This document shows positions 42,940-49,772 of a stretch of 64,000 nucleotides of DNA, piece by piece. Source of the stretch: Kytococcus aerolatus. GTDB taxonomy: Bacteria > Actinomycetota > Actinomycetes > Actinomycetales > Dermatophilaceae. The translations under genes and the position numbers were made by a program. Position 1 is the first letter of the stretch; each line of letters starts with the position of its first letter. The stretch is taken from assembly GCF_900187395.1 (NCBI RefSeq), contig NZ_FYEZ01000003.1, positions 266,358-330,357 on the forward strand, written 5' to 3'. Under the pieces are notes generated by a model. It ran no database searches, had not been told where the DNA came from, and saw nothing but the letters and a program-made list of their open reading frames with translations.

Positions 42940-42958
42940 GGAGGTGAGGCTACCCTAC
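42940..42958. promoter_or_regulatory. Probable IdeR/DtxR iron box
   Basis: On the minus strand GTAGGGTAGCCTCACCTCC matches the 19-base DtxR/IdeR consensus TTAGGTTAGGCTAACCTAA at 13 positions. It overlaps a likely -10 (TAGGGT) of the siderophore operon, a position fit for repression in iron-replete cells. Confidence 0.6.
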
Positions 42959-42959
42959 A

Positions 42960-43269
42960 TTTCGGGATCTTGTGAGGTGACCCTTACCCCGATACCCGGG
43001 GGCGGGCCGCACCCTCCTGCGGGGGCGCCGACAGCCCGCGCCGCCGCGGGATGGAGCGACGAAGGCGCTGGGAAACAGGGGGGAAATAGGTGAAGGCCCC
43101 AGCCGGGGGGGCAGCTGGGGCCTTCTACGCGCCATGCCCTGGGGGGGAAGGGCAGGTGCGTGTCGCGCTCAACCCGAAGGGAGCGCGATACGTCAATCAT
43201 GCACGCCGTGGCAGCACCACGCAAGTCCACGGCCGCGATGGTCGCGAGGATCACACCGCGGCAAGGGCC
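42960..43269. other. Intergenic stretch with two hairpins, no gene
   Basis: This 310-base spacer holds the upstream part of the siderophore promoter, a 12-bp hairpin at 43092-43125 and a weaker inverted repeat (TCGCGCTC...GAGCGCGA, about 43159-43187). No credible coding frame is seen. Confidence 0.6.
43092..43125 (-). terminator. Hairpin downstream of the Fic-like gene
   Basis: GAAGGCCCCAGC and its complement form a perfect 12-bp stem with a 10-base G-rich loop, 145 bases after the Fic-like stop on the minus strand. A run ending TATTTCCCCCC follows on that strand. Confidence 0.5.
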
Positions 43270-44133
43270 TCACCCCGCCTGGGGGACCCGCCCGGAGCGG
43301 ACCGCGTCGGCCACCCGCTCCCCGGCCCGGACGGCGCCCTCGAGCGACTCCGCGGCGTGCCGCAACCACAGAGCCACGCCCTCCGGCGTCCCGCCCGCAT
43401 AGGCCGCGAGCGCACCGTGGTACTCCACGCCGCCCCCCGGACGGTGCCCCGCCTCCACGACCGCCACACCCAGCGGGTCGAGCCCCCGCGAGCGCACCAC
43501 CGCCCGCTCGAGGGCCCGCGCCACCAGCCCGTTGCCCCGCACGAAGGGACGCACCACGGCCACCTCCGCGTGGGCGACGGCCGCCACCAGCACCGCGGGC
43601 ACCTCCGGCGGGGCCGTGAGCACCTGGGTGAGCCCCGTCAGGCGGGGCGCCACCGCCTCGGCCGGCGGCGGGTCCCCCAGCTCGGTGAGCTCCCGCACCG
43701 GCTCGCCCGCGTGGCGGGGCCGCCCGGCGTCCACGTCGGCCACCACCCCCCGGACAGCGGCCAGGTGGAGCCGCGCCAGCACCTGCGAGGGCGCCGAGGC
43801 GGTGAGCGACTCCAGGTGCGCCGCCTCCTCGGTGGCCCGCACCGCACCGCGGACGACCGGCTCCACCGGGTCAGGGTCCTCGGACCACGGGCGCACCCCG
43901 GCCATCGCCTCGCGCACCCAGTCGACCGGCCACTCGGCCCCCTCCAGCGCCGCGGAGGCGTGCGCCCCCTGCACCCGCGACTCCACCGCGCACTCGTCAG
44001 CCCGGCGACGCATCGCCTCGTGCCACCGGAGCCGGGTGCAGGCCTCGCGTGCGGCATCCACACCCTCGGCCACGCCGGGCAGCTCCAGGAGCCTCATCAG
44101 GGGGTGCGGGGCGGCGGGGAGGGGCGTCGACAT
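43270..44133 (-). CDS. Degenerate Fic-domain protein
   Basis: The 287-residue protein has the helical outline of a Fic protein: ESRVQGAHASAALEGAEW near residue 55 resembles the Fic N-terminal/inhibitory segment, and AHAEVAVVRPFVRGNGLVAR aligns with the Fic core HPFxDGNGRxxR. The catalytic histidine is replaced (VRPF), the acidic residue is arginine (FVRGNG) and the arginine after GNG is leucine. Classical AMP transfer is therefore unlikely; binding or another activity may remain. The ATG at 44133 gives MSTPLPAAPH. It stands alone on the minus strand. Confidence 0.75.
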   Translation of the reverse strand: MSTPLPAAPHPLMRLLELPGVAEGVDAAREACTRLRWHEAMRRRADECAVESRVQGAHASAALEGAEWPVDWVREAMAGVRPWSEDPDPVEPVVRGAVRATEEAAHLESLTASAPSQVLARLHLAAVRGVVADVDAGRPRHAGEPVRELTELGDPPPAEAVAPRLTGLTQVLTAPPEVPAVLVAAVAHAEVAVVRPFVRGNGLVARALERAVVRSRGLDPLGVAVVEAGHRPGGGVEYHGALAAYAGGTPEGVALWLRHAAESLEGAVRAGERVADAVRSGRVPQAG

Positions 44134-44295
44134 GCGCACAGCGTAGGCGGCGCCACCCACCGCCGGGTGAGCGAACTCACCCACCCCACGAGGCGGAGGA
44201 GTGGCCGAATCCGCCCAGCACCCCGCACAATCGAGGACGGACCCCTACCATGGGGTGAAGAGAACGGGCTGAAGAACTCGACGACGGGAGCAGTC

Positions 44296-44766
44296 ATGGC
44301 CACTCCGGCCTCGAAGACCTACGAGAAGACCCAGGGCACCAAGCGGAGCTTCGCCACCCGCGACGGCGAGCGCAGCCTCGGCGAGATCGTCTCCGGCGCT
44401 GCCGCCAACGCCCAGTCGCTGGTGCGTGACGAGATCGCGCTGGCCAAGGCGGAGATCAACCAGGACGTCAAGAAGGGCGCCAAGACCGGGGCCGGCTTCG
44501 GTGTGGCCGCCTTCTTCTTCCTGTACGGCTTCGGCCTGCTGCTCATGGCCGCCGCCTTCGGCATCGCCACGGTGCTGCCGACCTGGGCGGGCTTCCTCAT
44601 CGTGGCCTGCGTGCTGCTGCTCATCGCGGCCGTCGCCGCCGCCTTCGCGGCCGGTCAGATGAAGAAGATCCAGGGCAAGCCGCAGCGCGCCATCAAGGCC
44701 GCCGACCGCACGAAGGTCACCCTGAAGGCCGCCGCGGACCCGAACACCGAGACGCCGCGCGTCTGA
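44296..44766 (+). CDS. Phage-holin-family (Phage_holin_3_6-like) membrane protein
   Basis: The 156-residue protein has a charged N-terminal region with SLGEIVSGAAANAQSLVRDE and LAKAEINQDVKKGAKTG, two transmembrane helices (about 75-95 and 100-122), and a basic tail. This arrangement is the actinobacterial 'phage holin family' of chromosomal membrane proteins, which are not linked with prophages here. GGGAG lies 6 bases before the ATG. Its function is unknown. A strong hairpin follows. Confidence 0.77.
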   Translation: MATPASKTYEKTQGTKRSFATRDGERSLGEIVSGAAANAQSLVRDEIALAKAEINQDVKKGAKTGAGFGVAAFFFLYGFGLLLMAAAFGIATVLPTWAGFLIVACVLLLIAAVAAAFAAGQMKKIQGKPQRAIKAADRTKVTLKAAADPNTETPRV

Positions 44767-44787
44767 GCCGGCGCCGCCGGACCCGCC

Positions 44788-44825
44788 CGAGGCGGCGGTC
44801 ACCCCACGGGGTGGCCGCCGCCTCG
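44788..44825. terminator. Hairpin between convergent genes
   Basis: Two 18-base arms pair with one mismatch around a two-base loop (44788-44805, 44808-44825). It lies between the holin-like gene (+) and the Nudix gene (-) and overlaps neither. Confidence 0.75.
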
Positions 44826-44830
44826 TCGCG

Positions 44831-45478
44831 TCAGCGGTAGCCCTCGGGGACCTCCCGGACGACCTGCGGGTCCCAGGGGCGGTCCACCCCGCCGAGGCGC
44901 AGCACGGTGGAGAGCAGCCAGCCCGTGTAGCCCCAGACGAAGATGCCGTCCGCCTCGAAGCCCGGGGTCCGGAAGGTGCTGCCCGGCAGCCGGGCGGAGA
45001 ACCGCGCCGCCGGGGCGACCAGGTCCTCCAGGGGCACCACGTGGACGCTCGCCACCTCCTGCTCGCTCACCACCCCCACCCGGTGCGGCTCCCGCCACCA
45101 GGCCACCACCGGCGTGACCGGCCGGAAGCTGGGCGCCACCGGCAGCTCCGGCAGCGTGGCCACCACCTCCGCCGAGGGCGGCTCGAGACCCACCTCCTCC
45201 CAGGCCTCCCGCAACGCCGCCTCCTGCGGGCTCTCCCCGGCGTCGATCCCCCCACCGGGGAAGGAGACCTGCCCGGCGTGGCTCGACATCCGGGAGGCCC
45301 GCCGCGTGAGGACGACGCCCTCCGGACCCACGAGCACCAGGACGGCCGCCCGGCGCATCCGCGACTCGTCCACCTCCAGCGGAGGGCGCCGCAGCGGGGC
45401 GGCGAGGCGCTCCACCGGGTGGGCGTCCGCCTCCGCCTGGAGGTCGCTCAGCCAGGCCGGCACCGGCTGAGCGGTCAC
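44831..45478 (-). CDS. Nudix hydrolase, CoA pyrophosphatase-like (NudL)
   Basis: The 215-residue enzyme carries a full Nudix box, GGGIDAGESPQEAALREAWE followed by EVGL, near residue 80. Just before it, VLTRRASRMSSHAGQVSFPG matches the extra motif of NudL/UPF0035 CoA pyrophosphatases, which cut CoA to phosphopantetheine and 3',5'-ADP. The GTG at 45478 overlaps the nth stop as GTGA. In many actinobacteria such a Nudix gene follows nth near crp. Confidence 0.88.
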   Translation of the reverse strand: MTAQPVPAWLSDLQAEADAHPVERLAAPLRRPPLEVDESRMRRAAVLVLVGPEGVVLTRRASRMSSHAGQVSFPGGGIDAGESPQEAALREAWEEVGLEPPSAEVVATLPELPVAPSFRPVTPVVAWWREPHRVGVVSEQEVASVHVVPLEDLVAPAARFSARLPGSTFRTPGFEADGIFVWGYTGWLLSTVLRLGGVDRPWDPQVVREVPEGYR

Positions 45479-46275
45479 AGCTCGACCCTGCCGTCCACCG
45501 GCTCGAGACCGCGTGCCCGGGGCGGGAGCAGCGCTTCGTCCGGCGGCAGGAAACCCACCGGCACGGAGCCCTTCACGAGCTTCCACGCCTCCTTCTCCCC
45601 GGTCACACCGGTCTCGGCCGAGGGGCACCAGCGGGCCACCGGGCAGGCGCCGCAGGCCGGGCGGCGCGAGTGGCACACCCGGCGACCGTGGAAGATCAGC
45701 GTGTGGGAGAGGTCGGTGTGGACCTTCCGGGGGAAGAGCCCGGCCACCTCGTGCTCGGCCTTCACCGGGTCCGTCTGGTCCGTCCACCCCATCCGTCGCG
45801 CCAGCCGCCCGAAGTGCGTGTCGACGGTGATCCCCGGGACGTCGAAGGCGTTGCCCAGCACCACGTTGGCGGTCTTGCGCCCGACCCCGGGCAGCTTCAC
45901 GAGGTCGGTCAGGCGTCCCGGGACCTCCCCGCCGTGGTCGGCCACCAGGGCCTGTGCCAGGGCGATGATGGAGCGCGTCTTGGCCCGGTAGAAGCCCGTG
46001 CGGCGGATGATCTCCTCCACCACCTCGTGCTCGGCGGCGGCCAGCGACTCGGCGTCGGGGTAGGCGGCGAAGAGGGCGGGGGTGACGGCGTTGACCGCCA
46101 CGTCCGTGGTCTGGGCCGACATGACCGTGGCCACGAGGAGCTCGAAGGGGTCGCGGAAGTCCAGCTCGCACTCCGCGTCGGGGTGGCGCTCGGTCAGGAC
46201 GCGGTACATGCGCCGGGCGCGGCGGGTGCGTGCCAGCGGGGTCTCGTCGGGCAGCGGGGCCGGTGGCGTGCTCAT
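45475..46275 (-). CDS. nth: Endonuclease III
   Basis: The 266-residue bifunctional DNA glycosylase/AP lyase removes oxidised pyrimidines. It has the helix-hairpin-helix LPGVGRKTANVVLGNAF, the following VDTHFGRLARRMGW with the catalytic aspartate, and the iron-sulphur ligands CHSRRPACGACPVARWC in the C-X6-C-X2-C-X5-C spacing. The ATG at 46275 begins before the conserved core with a short extension. It is divergent from crp across 96 bases and translationally coupled to the Nudix gene after it. Confidence 0.95.
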   Translation of the reverse strand: MSTPPAPLPDETPLARTRRARRMYRVLTERHPDAECELDFRDPFELLVATVMSAQTTDVAVNAVTPALFAAYPDAESLAAAEHEVVEEIIRRTGFYRAKTRSIIALAQALVADHGGEVPGRLTDLVKLPGVGRKTANVVLGNAFDVPGITVDTHFGRLARRMGWTDQTDPVKAEHEVAGLFPRKVHTDLSHTLIFHGRRVCHSRRPACGACPVARWCPSAETGVTGEKEAWKLVKGSVPVGFLPPDEALLPPRARGLEPVDGRVEL

Positions 46276-46371
46276 CGGGGCCACGATAGGCCGCTGGCAC
46301 CGAGGGCGACGGTGGTGCCCGGGTGGGGATCCCGGCGCCACGCCGGGGTGTCACATGGCACACTCTGGGGC

Positions 46372-47049
46372 GTGGACCTCGACATCGTGACCCGTTCCCC
46401 CCTGTTCGCCGGCCTGGACGAGTCCTCCGCCGCGGCCCTCATGGCGCGCACCGAGCGCATCGCCCTGAAGCGCGGCGAGGAGATCTTCACCGAGGGCGAC
46501 CCGGGCGACAAGCTCTACGTCATCGCCTCCGGCAAGCTCAAGCTCTCCCGCACGAGCCACGACGGTCGGGAGAACCTGCTGGCCGTGCTCGGCCCGGGCG
46601 AGATCATCGGTGAGATCAGCTTCTTCGACCCCGGCCCCCGCACGGCCTCGGCGATCACGGTGAGCGACTCCGAGCTGCTGAGCCTGGCCCACGAGCACCT
46701 CCAGGGCTTCCTCGAGGCCAACCCGAACGCCTCGGTGGCCCTGCTCGGCGCCCTGGCCCACCGCCTGCGCCGGACGAACGACAACGTCGCCGACCTGGTC
46801 TTCACCGACGTGCCCGGCCGCGTGGCCAAGGCCCTGCTGGACCTCGCCCAGCGCTTCGGCGTCGACGACGGGACCGGCCTGCTGGTGCGCCACGAGCTCA
46901 CCCAGGAGGAGCTGGCCCAGCTGGTCGGCGCGAGCCGCGAGACGGTCAACAAGGCCCTCGCCGACTTCGTGGCCCGCGGCTGGATCCGCCTCGAGGCCCG
47001 CGCGGTGCGCCTGCTCGAGGTGGAGCGCCTCCGCAAGCGCGCCCGCTGA
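46372..47049 (+). CDS. crp: Crp/Fnr-family regulator (GlxR/Crp type)
   Basis: The 225-residue protein has an N-terminal cyclic-nucleotide-binding domain (IFTEGDPGDKLYVIASGKLK, then GEIIGEISFFDPGPRTASA) and a C-terminal winged helix (LTQEELAQLVGASRETVNKA). It resembles GlxR/Crp of Corynebacterium and Mycobacterium, a global cAMP regulator. The GTG at 46372 fits the domain start; CACACT six to seven bases upstream may be a -10 of a leaderless transcript, and TGTCACATGGCACA nearby could be an autoregulatory site. It lies opposite nth, as in mycobacteria. Confidence 0.92.
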   Translation: MDLDIVTRSPLFAGLDESSAAALMARTERIALKRGEEIFTEGDPGDKLYVIASGKLKLSRTSHDGRENLLAVLGPGEIIGEISFFDPGPRTASAITVSDSELLSLAHEHLQGFLEANPNASVALLGALAHRLRRTNDNVADLVFTDVPGRVAKALLDLAQRFGVDDGTGLLVRHELTQEELAQLVGASRETVNKALADFVARGWIRLEARAVRLLEVERLRKRAR

Positions 47050-47358
47050 CCCCGGGCCGGCCGGCAGCCTGACCGCCGACCGGGGTCGCCCATCCGCCGC
47101 GGCGGGGCCACCGCTTCCCTCACGAGATGCGCACCGGTCCGCAGGTGCCTCCAGATGCGCACCGGTCCGCATCTGGACAGTCGAGGTGCGGACCGGTACG
47201 CACCTCGCCGAGGGCTGACAACCGAGAAGCGGACCGGTACGCACCTCGGTCGGGGACCGACACCTGCCGACATGTGAGATGCGGACCAGTGCGCTTCTCG
47301 GGCGGACGCGGGCACCTGAGAAGCGGACCGGTGCGCATCTCGGCCGGCGGCGGGGCGG
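47050..47358. other. Gene-free spacer holding a palindrome array
   Basis: The 309-base spacer between the convergent crp and MBL genes is filled mostly by the six-copy palindrome array at 47124-47342. Nothing else is recognised. Confidence 0.75.
47124..47342. repeat. Array of six 24-bp palindromes
   Basis: Six near-palindromic units share the core GCGSACCGGTNCGC with half-site ends such as GAGATG, GAGGTG or GAGAAG. Core centres lie at about 47135.5, 47163.5, 47194.5, 47235.5, 47287.5 (core ACCAGT) and 47329.5. Spacings of 28, 31, 41, 52 and 42 bases put four of five intervals near whole DNA turns. The array lies between crp and the MBL gene. I know no family with this sequence. Confidence 0.8.
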
Positions 47359-48189
47359 TCACCCGTGGGTGCGCAGGTACTCCAGCTGGGCGAGCACCGT
47401 GAGCCGGGCGGCTGGCCACACCTCCCGCGGCACGTCGGCGTAGACCGTCCGCACCACCGCGTCCGCGAGGTCCTCCCCCACCCCGGGGGTCACCGCCGCC
47501 GCAGCCACCGCCACCTGCTCGAGCCGCTGGGCCCGGTGCTCCCGGTACCAGGCCACCACGCCGGCGGCGTCGGCCACGAAGGGGCCGTGCCCGGGCAGCA
47601 GCGAGGTCACCTCGCCCGAGGCCGTGAGGCGCTCGATCCGCTCCAGCGAGCCCAGGTAGGCCTCCAGGTCGCCGTCGGGGTGGGCCACCACCGTCGACCC
47701 GCGACCCAGCACCGTGTCCCCGGTGAGCAGCCGGTTCTCGGCCGGCAGCACGAAGGAGAGCGAGTCGCTGGTGTGCCCCGGCGTCTCCACCACGAGCAGC
47801 TCCAGCCCCCCGGCCCGCACCACATCCCCGGCCCCGAGGTCGTCGTCGCCGCCCGCCCTCCGGGCCCGCCGCACGGGCGCCCCGGTGAGCCGGTGGAACT
47901 CGTCCGCCCCGGCCGCGTGGTCCTCGTGGCCGTGGGTGAGCAGGGTCAGCCCCACGCGGGCCCCCCACGACTCCACCGTGGAGACGATGGCCCGCAGGTG
48001 CGCGTGGTCCAGCGGGCCGGGATCCACGACGACGACCTCGTCCGAGGCAGGCTCCCGGAGCAGCCAGGTGTTGGTGCCGTCCAGCGTCATCGGCGAGGGA
48101 TTCGGGCAGAGCAGGCAGTACGCCCGCTCGGAGATGCGGCTGGTCGCCCACTCGCCCCCGTCGGGGAGGTGGCTGCGGGTGGAGCGCAT
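47359..48189 (-). CDS. Metallo-beta-lactamase-fold hydrolase (Rv3677c type)
   Basis: The 276-residue hydrolase has the zinc motif THGHEDHAAGADEF, later ligands in TPGHTSDSLSFVLP and TGDTVLG, and the closing LLPGHGPFV. The family (LACTB2/RNase-like or glyoxalase II-like) cuts esters, thioesters or RNA; this group's substrate is unknown. The ATG at 48189 overlaps the Nudix gene stop as TGATG. Position beside crp is conserved in actinobacteria. Confidence 0.87.
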   Translation of the reverse strand: MRSTRSHLPDGGEWATSRISERAYCLLCPNPSPMTLDGTNTWLLREPASDEVVVVDPGPLDHAHLRAIVSTVESWGARVGLTLLTHGHEDHAAGADEFHRLTGAPVRRARRAGGDDDLGAGDVVRAGGLELLVVETPGHTSDSLSFVLPAENRLLTGDTVLGRGSTVVAHPDGDLEAYLGSLERIERLTASGEVTSLLPGHGPFVADAAGVVAWYREHRAQRLEQVAVAAAAVTPGVGEDLADAVVRTVYADVPREVWPAARLTVLAQLEYLRTHG

Positions 48190-49097
48190 CAGCGCTCCCA
48201 GGGGGTCCGCATGGACAACCCGTCGGGGAACTCCTCGCTCACCGGGACCTCGGCCGGCCAGGGCATCACCTCGGGGACCACGCCCCGGTCGGTGAGCGCC
48301 TCGTCCACGCTCCCCACCGCGGACAGCTCCTCCAGGTTGGCCAGGGTGGGCGGCAGCATGAGCCCCGGCGTCGCGAGCGCACGCTGGACCAGATCCGCCG
48401 GGCGCTCCCAGCCGGCGTGCACGGCCTCGGAGGTGTCGGCGTCGGCCTCCTGCCCGGACGGGATGCGGGCGGCGAAGAACCACGTGTCGTAGCGCTTCGG
48501 CTCGCACTCGGGCGTCGTCCAGTGGTCCCGAACGCTCAGGCAGGCCGTGTCCACCCGGAGGTCGTGCTCGGCGAGGAGATCCGTGAAGGAGCGCTCCCGG
48601 GCCTCGACGGCGGCCCTCCCGGCCACCAGGGCCGGGGCGTCGACCTCGGCCTCGGCCACCGGAGTGCCGTCGGCGTGGACGGCGAGCAGGACCCCGGTCT
48701 CCTCGAAGACCTCCCGGGCGGCGGCGAGCACGAACAGCTCCACCAGCTCCTCGTCGGTGCCGGGCATCCGGGCCACCCACTCACGCGGGCTGGGACCGGC
48801 CCACACCTCGGCCGCGCCCGTGTCCCGCGGGTCCACGGCACCCCCGGGGAAGACCATCATGTCCGGGGCGAAGGCCATCGTGGAGGCGCGCGTCTGGAGG
48901 AACACCTCCACCCCGCCCGCCGGCGCGTCCCGCAGCACCATGACCGTCGACGCACGGCGCGGCGGTGGCGGCTCGGGGCGCGCGGCCGGGTCGGTGTGCA
49001 GCCAGGCCCGGGAGGGCTCCACCAGGCGTGGCGGCATCGGGAAGTCCCGGACGGTGACCTCCCGGCCCGGGTGGTCGGGGTGCGGAACGGTGGGCAC
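48189..49097 (-). CDS. Nudix hydrolase, NUDT19-like
   Basis: The 302-residue enzyme has a split Nudix box: FPGGAVDPRD near residue 85 and AAREVFEETGVLL near 130, separated by about 35 residues as in NUDT19-type CoA diphosphatases. The GTG at 49097 starts two bases after the RidA stop. It lies between MBL and RidA genes in the same operon, a position where mycobacteria have no such gene. Confidence 0.85.
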   Translation of the reverse strand: MPTVPHPDHPGREVTVRDFPMPPRLVEPSRAWLHTDPAARPEPPPPRRASTVMVLRDAPAGGVEVFLQTRASTMAFAPDMMVFPGGAVDPRDTGAAEVWAGPSPREWVARMPGTDEELVELFVLAAAREVFEETGVLLAVHADGTPVAEAEVDAPALVAGRAAVEARERSFTDLLAEHDLRVDTACLSVRDHWTTPECEPKRYDTWFFAARIPSGQEADADTSEAVHAGWERPADLVQRALATPGLMLPPTLANLEELSAVGSVDEALTDRGVVPEVMPWPAEVPVSEEFPDGLSMRTPWER

Positions 49098-49099
49098 GG

Positions 49100-49579
49100 T
49101 CAGTCCCGCACGGCCAGGACGAGCTCGACCTCCACCGGGGCCCCGAGCGGCAGGGCGGCCACACCCACGGCGGAGCGGGCGTGCTGCCCGGCCTCGTCGC
49201 CGAAGGCCACACCCATGAGCTCGCTGGCCCCGTTGACCACCTGCGGCTGCCCGGTGAAGCCCGGCTCGCTGGCGACGAAGCCGACGATCTTCACGACCCG
49301 CTCGACCCGGTCGAGATCACCGAGCACCGACCGGGCGGCGGCCAGGGCGTTGATCGCGCAGGTGCGTGCGAGCTCCTGGGCGGCCGCGGCGTCCACGGTC
49401 CCCTCCCCGGAGCCGACCACACCGGTCGCGGCGAGCTCGCCGGCCACCATCGGCAGCTGACCGGAGGTGTGCACCAGCCCCCCGTGGAGGACGGCCGGGA
49501 CGTAGGCGGCCACGGGCGTGGGCACCTCGGGCAGCTCGATGCCCGCCGCGGCGAGGCGCTCCTCGACGGCCCCCATCAC
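49100..49579 (-). CDS. RidA-family protein
   Basis: The 159-residue protein belongs to the YjgF/YER057c/UK114 (RidA) family, which deaminates reactive enamine/imine intermediates. It reads VLHGGLVHTSGQLPMVAGEL at the start and ASELMGVAFGDEAGQHARSA later; an arginine in that region would be the substrate carboxylate ligand. The branch with this pattern may lack deaminase activity. Start: GTG at 49579 overlapping the DUF4177 stop as GTGA; ATG 49576 is equally possible. Confidence 0.85.
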   Translation of the reverse strand: MMGAVEERLAAAGIELPEVPTPVAAYVPAVLHGGLVHTSGQLPMVAGELAATGVVGSGEGTVDAAAAQELARTCAINALAAARSVLGDLDRVERVVKIVGFVASEPGFTGQPQVVNGASELMGVAFGDEAGQHARSAVGVAALPLGAPVEVELVLAVRD

Positions 49580-49734
49580 GCAGCCTTCTCGCGCTTCAGG
49601 TAGGCGACCGGGTTCGAGCCGTCAGGGCCGGGGATGACCGTGACGAGCTCCCAGCCGTCCTCCCCCCACTGGTCGAGGATCTGCTTCGTGGCGTGGACGA
49701 TCAACGGAACGGTGGCGTACTCCCATGTGCGCAT
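49576..49734 (-). CDS. DUF4177 small protein
   Basis: This 52-residue protein, too short for common length cut-offs, reads MRTWEYATVPLIVHATKQIL, then WGEDGWELVTVIPGPDG, the DUF4177 pattern (WEY at the start, GWELV in the middle). It starts the RidA-Nudix-MBL run and is divergent from ponA across only 38 bases. Translation is coupled to RidA by overlap. Function is unknown. Confidence 0.75.
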   Translation of the reverse strand: MRTWEYATVPLIVHATKQILDQWGEDGWELVTVIPGPDGSNPVAYLKREKAA

Positions 49735-49772
49735 GCACCGAGCCTAGCGCCGCCGTTGCGTACCCTTCTCCC

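Noticed and set aside
44296..44766. Prophage remnant, from the holin-like gene
   Set aside because: This holin-named family is a common chromosomal actinobacterial membrane protein; no other phage gene is nearby.
47124..47342. Repeat array as a CRISPR locus
   Set aside because: Units are palindromic and diverged, spacers are only a few to about 28 bases, spacing is uneven, and no cas genes or leader are present.
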